Source: Rhodocyclaceae bacterium
GTDB taxonomy: Bacteria; Pseudomonadota; Gammaproteobacteria; Burkholderiales; Rhodocyclaceae
Assembly: GCA_004379165.1 (NCBI GenBank)
Contig: NKXK01000018.1
Location: 50,184-114,183 of the forward strand
DNA length: 64,000 nt
Direction of reading: 5' to 3'
A program made the position numbers and the translations under genes. Below are positions 10,100 through 18,895 of this stretch, piece by piece. Below the pieces are notes generated by a model. The model did no database searches. It was not told the DNA's origin and saw only the letters and a program-made list of their open reading frames with translations. The number at the start of each line of letters is the position of its first letter. Position 1 is the stretch's first letter.

Positions 10100-10129
10100 A
10101 CTATAGAGGGAAAAACAGCGCTCGGTCAA
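10100..10129 (-). promoter_or_regulatory. Sigma-70 promoter of the zapB-like/zapA/6S block
   Basis: On the minus strand TTGACC (10129-10124) and TATAGT (10105-10100) are separated by 18 bases. The expected start site falls at or within a base or two of the ATG at 10093. Confidence 0.6.
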
Positions 10130-10170
10130 GGACTAAGCCTCTAATCTAAAAGTGGATTATTGAATCATTT

Positions 10171-10186
10171 CACCATAATTATGGTG
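10171..10186. promoter_or_regulatory. Palindromic operator candidate upstream of the cobalamin riboswitch
   Basis: CACCATAATTATGGTG is a perfect 16-bp palindrome located about 35 bp before the probable riboswitch transcript start. The central CCATAATTATGG is identical to the core of the palindrome at 4271-4282 in front of the B12-dependent mutase. It suggests a second, protein-based control on B12 uptake in addition to the riboswitch. Confidence 0.55.
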
Positions 10187-10218
10187 CCATCCCATGCGAT
10201 AGCGTATAGAATGCGCGC

Positions 10219-10405
10219 CGTGTCAGGTGCTGCGCAAGGACTCTCCATGCGCAGTTAAACGGGAAAGCGGTGCGTCTGCCCAACAGACCACTCCGCTGCT
10301 GCCCCCGCAACGGTAAGCAAGTGCGGGCGTATCACACAGCCACTGGGATCCTCCTGGGAAGGCGATACGTCAAGACTTGCAAGCCCGGATACCGGCCTGA
10401 GACAT
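10219..10405 (+). promoter_or_regulatory. Cobalamin (adenosylcobalamin) riboswitch
   Basis: All conserved blocks of the B12 aptamer occur in order: GTGTCAGGTGC (10220), TTAAACGGGAAAGCGGTG (10256), CTGCCCCCGCAACGGTAAGC (10298), the B12 box region GCCACTGGG (10339), GGGAAGGCG (10356) and the closing AAGCCCGGATACCGGCC (10381). It precedes a TonB-dependent receptor and B12 transport/synthesis genes, so cobalamin should shut the operon down. A short hairpin GCCAC/GTGGC with a GGGGAG loop follows at 10417-10432. Confidence 0.95.
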
Positions 10406-10478
10406 CCGACGGAAATGCCACGGGGAGGTGGCGCCTGTTTGCTGGCAACTTTCCCTGAATTTCCTCCACATCAATCTT

Positions 10479-10502
10479 CCGGCTTGCGGGGACGCCAGCC
10501 GG
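10479..10502 (+). promoter_or_regulatory. Hairpin next to the btuB ribosome-binding site (riboswitch expression platform candidate)
   Basis: CCGGCT...AGCCGG can extend through GCG/CGC around a GGGA loop, and ends one base before AAAGGG, the likely ribosome-binding site of the receptor gene. No poly-U tract follows. The geometry favours translational rather than transcriptional control; this is inference. Confidence 0.45.
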
Positions 10503-10515
10503 TAAAGGGCAAGCC

Positions 10516-12486
10516 ATGAATATCCGCTTTAAGCCTCTGGCAGCACTGCTGCCCGTCCTCGTCATCACCCCTGCGACAGCCACGCAAAATCTCGAACCGG
10601 TCGTCGTGACTGCCACCCGGTTCGAATCGAACCAACAGGACAACCCGATTGCCGCACAAGTCATTACTGCAGAAGAGATCCGCAATAGTGCCGCAACAAC
10701 CGTCGGAGAGGTACTAAGCAAACTCGGCGGGGTTCAGACCCGGATTAATTTTGTCGGCACCCCCGATGCGCCGCTCGATTTACGGGGCTTTGGCATGACT
10801 GGCGATCAGAACACCCTGGTTCTGCTTGACGGCCAACGAATTTCCGAAAATGAACTGATTAGCGCGCGCATATCGGCGATTCCACTGGATAGCATCGAGC
10901 GCATTGAAATTCTCCGCGGTTCTGGTGCGGTACTTTACGGTAGCGGGGCAACCGGCGGCACGATCAATATAATTACCCGCTCCACGCTCGGCGCGCCGCT
11001 CTCCGGAAATGTCTCGACTCGCTTCGGCAGCCACGACTTGAGCGATCTGCGCGGTGGCTTCCGTGCCGGCGGCGAACTTTGGGGACTACGCCTGAACGCA
11101 CAACGCGTCCGCACCGACAACTACCGTGACAACAATCGCAGCGAACTCGACACCGCCAGTGGCGAACTACGCTTCGGCGATCGCAACGGCTTCGTCGCCC
11201 TTGCCTTCAGCGCCGACGACCAGAATTCGCGCCTTCCCGGCGCCCGAACCGAGGCACAGCTACGCAGTGACCGCCGCGGCGCGACGACGCCAGCGGACTA
11301 CTTCGACAGTCGCAGCCAGCGCTTCTCACTGCGCGGCGAACGGCGCTTCGGCGAGCTTACTCTGGCACTCGACCTCGCACGCCGCGACAAGAATGCCGAG
11401 ATGTTCAACAAAAGTACTTGGGGCAGTACTTTGGCAAAAACCGACGTCGGCGTCACAACGATCTCTCCACGCCTGCTCTGGCAAACACGTTTAGACAAAA
11501 TACTCTACAACCTGACCGCTGGCGCCGACTGGAGTCACTGGTCCTACGGCAATGACACTGCGGCCACCGGTTTAATGAGCGCCCTCGACGAGACCGGCAA
11601 GCAAAAGAACCGAGCCTTCTACCTACGTAACGATCTTCACATTACCACCACCGGCACGCGAATCAGCCTCGGCGGCCGCGAGGAAAGCGTTCACCAGACG
11701 CAGCACGAGCGCCTGGTACCTCGCGATGCCAGCGAGCGGCACAACCTGTCAGCCTACGAACTCTCGCTGCAGCAAGAACTGGGTGGAGGCTTTTCAGCCT
11801 ACGGCCGTATCGGGCGTAGCTTCCGGGTTGCCAACATCGACGAAAACCGATGCTGGTTCGCCCCGTGCGCGAACCTCCTCAAGCCACAACGCTCGCTCGA
11901 CCGAGAGATCGGCGCCCGTTGGCAAGGAACAGGCACCAGTTTTGGCGCCAGTCTATTTGAGATGGATATCAGCAACGAAATCCACTATTTCGCACCGACC
12001 TTTTCGAACATCAACCTTAGTCCCACACGCCATCGTGGGGTCGAACTCGAAGGCCGCCTGCAACTTGTCGCCGGTCTCGACCTCGCGGCCCGCTATACCC
12101 ACACGCAGGCCCAATTTCGTGAGGGTAGCTACGGCGGCGTCGACGTCACCGGCAATGAAGTGCCAATGGTGCCCAAGCATCGCGCCTCGCTGAATATCGG
12201 CTGGCAGGTTCTGGCCAGCACACGGCTCGGCTTTAACCTGAGCTACACCGGTGCGCAGCGTTATGACAACGACCAGCCGAACCGCTTCCGCAAGATGCCC
12301 GACTACACCGTAGCCGACATCAAGCTTGCACAAGACATCAGCAACTGGCGCCTTTCTCTCGGGATCAACAATCTTTTCGACCGGAAGTTCTATTCGTACG
12401 GCATCGTCAACGGCACCTTCACCTCATTCAACGCTTACCCGGAAGACCGCCGAAACGCTTACCTCAGCGCCGAGTATCGGTTTTAA
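10516..12486 (+). CDS. btuB: TonB-dependent vitamin B12 receptor, BtuB-like
   Basis: A 656-residue outer-membrane receptor that imports cobalamin with energy from TonB-ExbBD. A signal peptide (about residues 1-22, LAALLPVLVITPATA) is followed by a TonB box region EPVVVTATRFES. The plug domain holds LRGFGMTGDQNTLVLLDGQRI, IERIEILRGSGAVLYGSGATGGTINIITR and a 22-strand barrel ending in ...YLSAEYRF with the terminal phenylalanine expected by the Bam machinery. The cobalamin riboswitch upstream and the btuC/btuD genes downstream assign the substrate. The length is near that of E. coli BtuB (614). Confidence 0.92.
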   Translation: MNIRFKPLAALLPVLVITPATATQNLEPVVVTATRFESNQQDNPIAAQVITAEEIRNSAATTVGEVLSKLGGVQTRINFVGTPDAPLDLRGFGMTGDQNTLVLLDGQRISENELISARISAIPLDSIERIEILRGSGAVLYGSGATGGTINIITRSTLGAPLSGNVSTRFGSHDLSDLRGGFRAGGELWGLRLNAQRVRTDNYRDNNRSELDTASGELRFGDRNGFVALAFSADDQNSRLPGARTEAQLRSDRRGATTPADYFDSRSQRFSLRGERRFGELTLALDLARRDKNAEMFNKSTWGSTLAKTDVGVTTISPRLLWQTRLDKILYNLTAGADWSHWSYGNDTAATGLMSALDETGKQKNRAFYLRNDLHITTTGTRISLGGREESVHQTQHERLVPRDASERHNLSAYELSLQQELGGGFSAYGRIGRSFRVANIDENRCWFAPCANLLKPQRSLDREIGARWQGTGTSFGASLFEMDISNEIHYFAPTFSNINLSPTRHRGVELEGRLQLVAGLDLAARYTHTQAQFREGSYGGVDVTGNEVPMVPKHRASLNIGWQVLASTRLGFNLSYTGAQRYDNDQPNRFRKMPDYTVADIKLAQDISNWRLSLGINNLFDRKFYSYGIVNGTFTSFNAYPEDRRNAYLSAEYRF

Positions 12487-12489
12487 GCC

Positions 12490-13467
12490 ATGCCCACCCG
12501 CCAACGCGCCCTGCTGATCCTGCTGACGCTCTGCCTGCTGGCAGTCGGCAGTTTCGGCATGGCGCTGATGGCGGGGAGTTTGCGGGTGCCGCCCGGCGAA
12601 GTTCTGGGGGCGCTTTTCGGACAAGGGCAGGACAGCGCCGAGATCGTGCTGCAACTGCGTCTGCCGCGGGCGATTGCTGCTTTTGCCTGCGGCGGGCTGC
12701 TGGCGCTGGCGGGGGCGCTGATGCAGGTCTTGCTGCGCAACCCGCTGGCCGATCCCTACGTGCTGGGCATTTCCGGCGGCGCCGGCGTCGGGGCGATGTT
12801 TGCGTTGATGCTGGGGCTACCGGTGCTGGCGGTGGACAGCCTCGCCTTTGCCGGCGCCCTCGGCGCCATGTTCATCGTTTTCGGGCTGGCGCATGGCGAT
12901 GGCTCGTGGACGCAGACCCGGCTGCTGCTCACCGGCGTCATCGTCGCCGCCGGCTGCGGTGCGCTGGTCGCGCTGATGCTGGCGATTGCCGATGAAAACC
13001 GGCTGCGCGGCATGTTGTTCTGGCTGATGGGTGACCTCGGCCAGAGCACGCAGTGGTGGCCGGCGCTGCTGGCTCTTGGCGTCGGGCTTGCCTTGGCCAT
13101 GCCTTTTGCCCGCGAACTCAATCTGCTCGCCCGCGGGCAAATGCAGGCACAGGCTCTGGGTGTCGCGGTCGGCCGCCTGCGCTGGGTCATTTATCTGCTG
13201 GCCTCGCTGGCCACCGCCGCCTCGGTGACCACGGCCGGCTCGATCGGCTTCGTCGGCCTCGTTGTGCCGCATCTGGTGAGGCTCGCGGCCGGCAACGACC
13301 AGCGTCTGCTGCTGCCGGCCTCGGCGCTGGCGGGCGGTTCGCTGCTCGTCCTCGCCGACACCGCTGCCCGTACCCTGATCGCCCCGCAGCAGTTGCCGGT
13401 GGGCGTCTTGACCGCTTTGATCGGCGTCCCGGTGTTCCTCTTCCTGCTGTCCAGGCAGCCGAAATGA
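12490..13467 (+). CDS. btuC: Cobalamin ABC transporter permease, BtuC-like (FecCD family)
   Basis: The 325-residue inner-membrane permease has about ten hydrophobic helices. FecCD-family marks are LRLPRAIAAFACGGLLALAGA near residue 57, NPLADPYVLGISGGAGVG near 85 and the ATPase-contact loop AGSIGFVGLVVPHLVRLAAGNDQRLL near 252. It starts 3 bp after the receptor stop and overlaps the ATPase gene by 4 bp (ATGA), so it is in one operon under the riboswitch. No BtuF-type periplasmic binding protein gene is present in the block; it may be elsewhere. Confidence 0.9.
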   Translation: MPTRQRALLILLTLCLLAVGSFGMALMAGSLRVPPGEVLGALFGQGQDSAEIVLQLRLPRAIAAFACGGLLALAGALMQVLLRNPLADPYVLGISGGAGVGAMFALMLGLPVLAVDSLAFAGALGAMFIVFGLAHGDGSWTQTRLLLTGVIVAAGCGALVALMLAIADENRLRGMLFWLMGDLGQSTQWWPALLALGVGLALAMPFARELNLLARGQMQAQALGVAVGRLRWVIYLLASLATAASVTTAGSIGFVGLVVPHLVRLAAGNDQRLLLPASALAGGSLLVLADTAARTLIAPQQLPVGVLTALIGVPVFLFLLSRQPK

Positions 13468-14237
13468 GCGCGCCGCTGATCGAAACCCGCGCCCTGCGCG
13501 TCAGCATCGGCGAGCGCACGGTCATTGACCGGCTTGACCTCTCGCTGGCGGCCGGCGAACGGCTGGCCATCCTCGGCCGCAACGGCGCCGGCAAGTCGAC
13601 CTTGTTATCCACGCTCGCCGGCCTGCGCCAACCCGCCGGCGGTGCCGTGCTGCTCGATGGCGAAGACGCCCACCTAATGCCACCGCGTGAGACCGCACTG
13701 CGTCGCGCCTGGCTGGGGCAGTTCCATAACGATCCTTTCGGTTCGACCGTACTCGAAACCGTGCTCACCGGCCGCCACCCGCACCTCGGCCGCTGGGACT
13801 GGGAAACACCCAATGACGCCAAGCTGGCCTGCAGCGCGCTGGCTGCCGTCGGGCTCGACGGCATGGAGAAACGGCAAATCCACACGCTCTCCGGCGGCGA
13901 ACGGCAGCGGCTGGCCATCGCCACCCTGCTGGTTCAGGCGGCGCCACTGTACCTGCTCGACGAGCCGCTGTCCCATCTCGACCTCAACCACCAGATGGCA
14001 GTCCTTGAACTCTTCGCCGCCACGGCCCGTGATTGCGGTGCAGGCGTCATCATGGTCCTGCACGATCCGGCACTCGCCCACCGCTTCTGCGACCGCGCCC
14101 TGCTCATCCAGGGTGACGGCCAGACGCAGTGCGGCACCGTCGATGAAATTCTCACAGCCCCCCGCCTTTCGGAACTCTACGGCTACCAACTGCGTCAGAT
14201 CGACGACGCCGGCCGACGCTGCTTCATTCCCGAATGA
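13464..14237 (+). CDS. btuD: Cobalamin ABC transporter ATP-binding protein, BtuD-like
   Basis: A 257-residue ABC ATPase driving the BtuC permease. It has Walker A GRNGAGKST (residue about 36), the Q-loop in WLGQFHNDPFGS, the signature LSGGERQRLA, Walker B LYLLDEPLSHLD and the switch histidine in VLHDPALAH. The true start is the ATG at 13464 inside the btuC stop (ATGA). The same frame is open much further upstream, but only as an overlap of btuC. The closest families are BtuD/FhuC/HemV; context favours cobalamin. Confidence 0.9.
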   Translation: MSAPLIETRALRVSIGERTVIDRLDLSLAAGERLAILGRNGAGKSTLLSTLAGLRQPAGGAVLLDGEDAHLMPPRETALRRAWLGQFHNDPFGSTVLETVLTGRHPHLGRWDWETPNDAKLACSALAAVGLDGMEKRQIHTLSGGERQRLAIATLLVQAAPLYLLDEPLSHLDLNHQMAVLELFAATARDCGAGVIMVLHDPALAHRFCDRALLIQGDGQTQCGTVDEILTAPRLSELYGYQLRQIDDAGRRCFIPE

Positions 14238-14250
14238 ACCGGCTGGCATT

Positions 14251-14284
14251 GCCGATTTTCGGCAATTTTCCGGGTTGACCGTAG
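14251..14284 (-). repeat. Dispersed CTGCGGTCAACC motif, copy 2 (reverse)
   Basis: Read on the minus strand it is CTACGGTCAACCCGGAAAA, then a spacer and CGAAAATCGGC. It lies 14 bp after the btuD stop, between btuD and cobO. Confidence 0.5.
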
Positions 14285-14317
14285 CTGCCCCCACAAACAC
14301 CAACAAATGAGCCAAGA

Positions 14318-14908
14318 ATGACCGTCTCGCACGAAGAACGCATGCAGAAAAAGAAAGCCGTCGTTGACGGCCATATTGCCGCCGCCCAGATCGAACGTAG
14401 CGTACTGGTAGTCAACACAGGCAACGGCAAGGGCAAATCGAGCGCCGCTTTCGGCGTTGTTGCCCGCGCCATCGGGCATGGCCTCAAAGTCGGGGTCGTC
14501 CAGTTCGTCAAGGGCCGCTCGGACACTGGCGAGGAGGCCTTCTTCCGCCGACAGCCGGAGGTCCAATGGCATGTCGGCGGCGAAGGTTTTACCTGGGAAA
14601 CCCAGGACAAGGACCGCGATGCCCGTGCCGCACAGGCTGCCTGGGCAATTGCCTGCCAGCACCTGAGCAATCCGGAGGTCGGCCTCGTCGTTCTCGACGA
14701 AATGACTTACGCCTTCAAGTACGGCTGGCTCGACCTTGATGCCGTGCTGGCCACGCTGGCCAGCCGGCCTGCCATGCAGCACGTTATCATCACCGGCCGC
14801 GCCGCGCCGCAAGCCTTGCGCGATGCCGCGGACACGGTCAGCGACATCGGCATGGAAAAACACGCATTCCAGAGCGGCATCAAGGCCATGCCGGGCCTGG
14901 AGTTCTAA
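14318..14908 (+). CDS. cobO: Cob(I)yrinic acid a,c-diamide adenosyltransferase
   Basis: The 196-residue CobA/CobO/BtuR-type corrinoid adenosyltransferase attaches the 5'-deoxyadenosyl group to the cobalt, giving the coenzyme form needed by methylmalonyl-CoA mutase. The P-loop NTGNGKGKSSAAFG is at residue about 31, VVQFVKG follows, and LVVLDEMTYAFKYGWLD is the Walker B region. It sits between the transporter and cobB and can serve both de novo synthesis and salvage of imported cobalamin. Length and motifs are fully typical. Confidence 0.95.
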   Translation: MTVSHEERMQKKKAVVDGHIAAAQIERSVLVVNTGNGKGKSSAAFGVVARAIGHGLKVGVVQFVKGRSDTGEEAFFRRQPEVQWHVGGEGFTWETQDKDRDARAAQAAWAIACQHLSNPEVGLVVLDEMTYAFKYGWLDLDAVLATLASRPAMQHVIITGRAAPQALRDAADTVSDIGMEKHAFQSGIKAMPGLEF

Positions 14909-14910
14909 GC

Positions 14911-16188
14911 ATGCCGACCTGCCCCGCCCTGCTCATCGCCGCCCCCGCCTCCGGCCAGGGCAAGACTACCGTCACTGCCGCGCTCGCCCGCCTGCATGCC
15001 CGGCAAGGTCGGCGCGTCACCGTCTTCAAGTGCGGCCCGGATTTTCTCGACCCGCAGATCCATGCCTTCGCCTCCGGCCGCCCCTGCCAAAATCTCGATC
15101 TCGGCATGTGCGGGGAGGCCGATGCCCGCTGGCGTCTGGCCCGGGCTGCGGCCGACAGCGACCTGATCCTGATCGAGGGCGTGATGGGGCTGTTCGACGG
15201 TCAACCTTCCGCCGCCGACATCGCCATCCGCTTCGGCATTCCCGTCATGGCGCTGATCGACGCCGGGGCCATGGCCCAAACCTTTGGTGCGGTCGCCCAC
15301 GGCCTCGCCAACTACCGACCGGAACTGCCCTTTGCTGGCGCGCTCGCCAACCGCGTCGGTAGCGCCTTCCACACCGAGCTGCTGCAAAAAAGCATTCCCG
15401 CCGGCATGGGCTGGTTCGGCGCGCTCCCGAAATCCGACGACAGCCTGGCGGAACGCCATCTCGGGTTGTTGCAAGCCGCTGAAATTGACGATCTTGGCAC
15501 CCGCCTCGACAAACTGGCCGATGCGCTGGTGGATACGTCTACCGTTGACCTGCCGCCGGCCGTACGGTTCGACACCTGCCCACCACCCGACATCCCGCCT
15601 TTGCTCGCCGGCAAGACGATTGCCATTGCCCACGACGCAGCCTATGGCTTCATTTATCACGCAAATCTCGAAACCCTGCGCATGCTGGGGGCCGAGCTCA
15701 GCTTCTTCTCGCCGGTTGCCGGCGATACACTGCCGCCCTGCGATGCCGTCTGGCTACCCGGCGGCTACCCTGAATTACACGCCACGGCGCTCAGCGGGCA
15801 TCAGCGCTTGTGGGATGCACTGCGCGCCCATGTCGACGCCGGCAAGCCCCTGCTCGCCGAATGCGGCGGCATGATGAGCCTGTTCGAGACCATCATCGAC
15901 AAGGCCGGTGTCGAACACACCTTTGGCGGCCTGCTTCCCGGCCGCTCGGTAATGCAGAAACGGCTGGCGGCGCTCGGCACGCAGTTCGTAACCCTGCCCG
16001 AAGGCGAGCTCTCCTGTCACACCTTTCATTTCTCGAAAAGTGAAACGCCGTTGACGCCTCTTGCACAGGCCAGAACAGCCGATGGCCGTGTAGGGGAAGC
16101 GATACTCCGCCAGAAACGCCTGACAGCGTCTTACGTGCATTTTTACTTCCCTTCGAACCCCGCCGGGATAGCTGCCCTCCTCGGCTAA
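14911..16188 (+). CDS. cobB: Cobyrinate a,c-diamide synthase
   Basis: This 425-residue CbiA/CobB enzyme amidates carboxylates a and c of (hydrogeno)byrinic acid with glutamine and ATP. The N-terminal dethiobiotin-synthetase-like ATPase domain has ASGQGKTTVTAALA at residue about 12 and CGPDFLDP near 46. The C-terminal class I glutamine amidotransferase domain has the nucleophile cysteine in LLAECGGMMSL near residue 316 and a histidine in LSCHTFHFS. It begins 2 bp after cobO and is the last gene of the B12 block seen here. Other cobalamin synthesis genes must lie elsewhere, if present. Confidence 0.93.
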   Translation: MPTCPALLIAAPASGQGKTTVTAALARLHARQGRRVTVFKCGPDFLDPQIHAFASGRPCQNLDLGMCGEADARWRLARAAADSDLILIEGVMGLFDGQPSAADIAIRFGIPVMALIDAGAMAQTFGAVAHGLANYRPELPFAGALANRVGSAFHTELLQKSIPAGMGWFGALPKSDDSLAERHLGLLQAAEIDDLGTRLDKLADALVDTSTVDLPPAVRFDTCPPPDIPPLLAGKTIAIAHDAAYGFIYHANLETLRMLGAELSFFSPVAGDTLPPCDAVWLPGGYPELHATALSGHQRLWDALRAHVDAGKPLLAECGGMMSLFETIIDKAGVEHTFGGLLPGRSVMQKRLAALGTQFVTLPEGELSCHTFHFSKSETPLTPLAQARTADGRVGEAILRQKRLTASYVHFYFPSNPAGIAALLG

Positions 16189-16289
16189 CCATTCGATTTT
16201 TACGAAGAGTAATTACGGTTAACGCTTGTTTTATCGACAGCCAATCCCGTTAAAATTGCATCGTCACATTACCCACCAGGAGACACACC

Positions 16290-17174
16290 ATGAAAAACTT
16301 CGTCTTGATGGCTGCAGCCCTCGTGCTCGGGGCCACGCTGACGATCAGCGATGCGGAAGCGGCCAAGCGCCTTGGCGGCGGTGGCTCGACCGGCATGCAG
16401 CGTCAGTCGGTTGCGCCGAACAATGCCAACCAGGCCGCCCCGGCACCGCGTCAGGCCGCTGCGCCGGCAACAGCCGCACAACCGGCCGCCCAACCCAAGC
16501 GTTCGTGGATGGGCCCGCTCGCTGGCCTCGCCGCGGGTCTAGGCCTAGCCGCACTGGCCTCGCACTTCGGTTTCGGTGAAGAACTCGCCAACTTCATGAT
16601 GATCGCGCTGCTGGCTGTCGTCGTTATCGCCGCCATTGGCTTCTTCATGCGCAAGAAGGCCGCTGCTCAGGGCCATCAGGGCATGCAGTACGCCGGAGCT
16701 GGCGCCGGTGCCGGTTACGGCCAGGCATCGCCGCCGCAGGACTTCACGCCAGCCGGTGGCAGCTACGCCAGTCCCGCCGCTGCGCCAGCCGCGATGGCCG
16801 CGATTCCTGCTGACTTCGATGTCGAAGGGTTCGTGCGCAACGCCAAGGTGAACTTTATCCGCCTGCAGGCCGCCAACGACGCCGGCAATCTCGACGACAT
16901 CCGCGAATTCACCGCGCCGGAAATGTTCGCCGAAATCAAGATGGCGATCGCCGAGCGCAAGGGTGCTGCCCAAACGACCGACGTCGCCCAGCTCAATGCC
17001 GAGGTGGTCGATGTGACGGAAGAAAGCAGCTGCTACATTGTCAGCGTCCGCTTCACCGGCCTGATCGGCGAGGACGGCCAGGCGCCGCAGCCTTTCGACG
17101 AGATCTGGCACATGACCAAGCCGACCGACGGCAGCCGTGGCTGGGTGATCGCCGGGATCCAGCAGGTTCAGTAA
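16290..17174 (+). CDS. Tim44-like domain protein, secreted or membrane-anchored
   Basis: A 294-residue protein. An N-terminal signal (KNFVLMAAALVLGATLTISDAEA) is followed by an alanine/proline/glutamine-rich stretch (residues about 30-75) and a hydrophobic region (GPLAGLAAGLGLAALAS and MMIALLAVVVIAAIGFFM). The C-terminal domain (about 175-294) resembles the mitochondrial import protein Tim44 and ends in DEIWHMTKPTDGSRGWVIAGIQQV. Its role in bacteria is not established. It is a single gene with AGGAG before the ATG and its own terminator at 17198. Confidence 0.82.
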   Translation: MKNFVLMAAALVLGATLTISDAEAAKRLGGGGSTGMQRQSVAPNNANQAAPAPRQAAAPATAAQPAAQPKRSWMGPLAGLAAGLGLAALASHFGFGEELANFMMIALLAVVVIAAIGFFMRKKAAAQGHQGMQYAGAGAGAGYGQASPPQDFTPAGGSYASPAAAPAAMAAIPADFDVEGFVRNAKVNFIRLQAANDAGNLDDIREFTAPEMFAEIKMAIAERKGAAQTTDVAQLNAEVVDVTEESSCYIVSVRFTGLIGEDGQAPQPFDEIWHMTKPTDGSRGWVIAGIQQVQ

Positions 17175-17197
17175 ATCCTCGTCAGGGGCAACAGAAC

Positions 17198-17223
17198 GCC
17201 GGCGCTTAGACGCCGGCTTTTTT
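17198..17223. terminator. Rho-independent terminator after the Tim44-like gene
   Basis: The stem GCCGGCG/CGCCGGC with a six-base loop is followed by six T on the plus strand. Confidence 0.9.
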
Positions 17224-17257
17224 CATTCAATAGCCACCGAAGCAGCCAACTTCCAAA

Positions 17258-18151
17258 TCAGCTGGCCGCGACCGTCGCGACGACGATATTGCCCTTGCCC
17301 TGATACGTCAGATTACTGAAGCTCATCGCCTTGGCCATGGCAATGCCCCGCCCGTTCGGGTCAAAGGCACGCTCCGGATCGAATTGCATGAACTTCTGCC
17401 AGTCGAAACCATCACCCTGATCGGTGATGCGGAAGACAATGGCCTGCGGCGATAACTCGGCGCGAACCGAGGCAATCCGCCCCTTGAACTGTGGCAATTC
17501 GAGTCGGCGACGTATTTCCCCTTCCCAGTCGCCCTCCCATTTGAGCAGGGACTTTTCGAGATAGGTGACGCCCAGGTTGCCATGCTCAACGGCGTTGACC
17601 ATCAGGTCGGACAAACCGGGCGCCACGACTTCCGGTTGCGGGCACATCGCCGCCAGCACCGGCACCAGATGGGCAACGTCCTCAAGGGTAACGAAACGGT
17701 ATTCGACATTGCTGATCAGGCGCTGTGCTTCTTGAAGGCGGATGGCGCGACTGATCAGTTGCTGCCGGCTGCGCCGATCCTCGAGTGCAGCACGGGTGAT
17801 CGAAATCAGTGCCTCGGGCTCATAGGGCTTGGTGAGGTAGTAATAGGCGCCGGCCTCGAGCCCCTGGCGCACCTGATCCGGTGACGAGGCCGCCGTCTGC
17901 ATGATGACCGGAATATCGGCAAAGCGCGGCTCGGCCTTCATCCGGCGCAGGAATTCCATGCCGTCGAGATTGGGCATCATGCGGTCGAGAATAACCAGCG
18001 AGAACGGCGGATCGGCAGACTGCAGGTTATCCCAGGCGGCCAGCGGGTCGCTTTGGACGTCGAGCTGCAACGCCTCGCCTTCGAGGAATTCTTCGATGAT
18101 GAACAGGTTCAGCTGCTCATCATCCACGACCAAAACGCGTTCATTAGACAC
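17258..18151 (-). CDS. Response regulator with C-terminal HATPase domain
   Basis: A 297-residue protein. The receiver domain (about 1-125) has the acidic pair in VLVVDDEQ, the phospho-acceptor aspartate in LVILDRMMPNLDG and the lysine in LTKPYEP. The C-terminal part is a GHKL ATPase with LMVNAVEHG (N box), ITDQGDGFDW (G1) and GRGIAMAKAM (G2), resembling anti-sigma-factor or histidine kinase ATPase domains. There is no DNA-binding domain. The preferred start is GTG at 18151, with GGAG upstream, and overlaps the end of the decayed kinase gene by 8 bp. Its cognate kinase is therefore lost, leaving it an orphan regulator. Confidence 0.85.
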   Translation of the reverse strand: MSNERVLVVDDEQLNLFIIEEFLEGEALQLDVQSDPLAAWDNLQSADPPFSLVILDRMMPNLDGMEFLRRMKAEPRFADIPVIMQTAASSPDQVRQGLEAGAYYYLTKPYEPEALISITRAALEDRRSRQQLISRAIRLQEAQRLISNVEYRFVTLEDVAHLVPVLAAMCPQPEVVAPGLSDLMVNAVEHGNLGVTYLEKSLLKWEGDWEGEIRRRLELPQFKGRIASVRAELSPQAIVFRITDQGDGFDWQKFMQFDPERAFDPNGRGIAMAKAMSFSNLTYQGKGNIVVATVAAS

Positions 18152-18892
18152 CAGGCATCTCCGGATGGCCGGATACTGCCGGAGTTGCCGGCAGCAGGAC
18201 AGTGAAACGAGCGCCACCAGCGGGCCGGTTGGCAGCCCCGATCATACCGCAATGGTGACTAACAATTTCGTGACAAATGGCAAGGCCGAGAACCGGACCA
18301 CCTGCACCGGTGGCAGTCTCCGTCGATTGCACGAATTTTTTCGAAAATCCTGGCCAGCTCCGCCTCCGGTATCCCGGGCCCGGCATCCTAAATGCTCAAT
18401 TGCCAGGCAGGCGTCGATGCCAGCTCAGTCGCATCGATACACACCTCGATCGCTGCGCCTGCCGGCGAAAACTTGCCCGCGTTAGATAAATCCATCCCGT
18501 CGGCTTCCATTTTGGCCAGATCGAGCAAACGCTGGCCGCTCTCATGGGCTCATGAATCAAACGAAAGTACTCACGAAGCTTGGCTGGGGTAGCACTGTCC
18601 GCCCGATCGCCGCCAAGGCGAGCGCAAGACAACATGCCATGCAAGGGGGTACGCAATTCATGCGACATGGTGGACAGGAATTCACTTTTGGCCCGGTTCG
18701 CGCGCTCGACCTGGGGCAGTGCCCGCTGGAGGTCGGTGGTTCCCGCATCGAGCTCCAGCTGCAAGGTGTCGCGATGCGCCCGAACTTCAGCTTCGGTGAG
18801 TTTGGCGCGGGTGACGTCCCGCCCGGTTCCCCGATAGACGGCAAAACGGCCGTCATCGTTGAATAAAGGCTTGCCGGAGATGGAAAACCAGC
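18144..18892 (-). pseudogene. Decayed PAS-type sensor histidine kinase
   Basis: Pieces of a kinase are readable in more than one minus-strand frame. They are a PAS/PAC end ([17 protein letters not shown] then YRGTGRDVTRAK), the phospho-acceptor box FLSTMSHELRTPLHGML and, after frameshifts and an internal deletion, the end of an ATPase domain (FEKFVQSTETATGAGG and LGLAICHEIV). The N box is missing and the frame changes near 18520 and 18390. The upstream part of the gene ends abruptly at about 18892, where transposase sequence begins. The final codons overlap the start of the response regulator, which shows it was once its partner. Confidence 0.8.
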
Positions 18893-18895
18893 GAA

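Noticed and set aside
10270..10458. 62-codon frame over the cobalamin riboswitch
   Set aside because: All conserved riboswitch blocks lie in it; there is no ribosome-binding site and the peptide has no similarity.
13053..13463. Upstream extension of the btuD frame by 137 codons
   Set aside because: It overlaps btuC entirely; the ABC ATPase similarity begins at the ATG at 13464.
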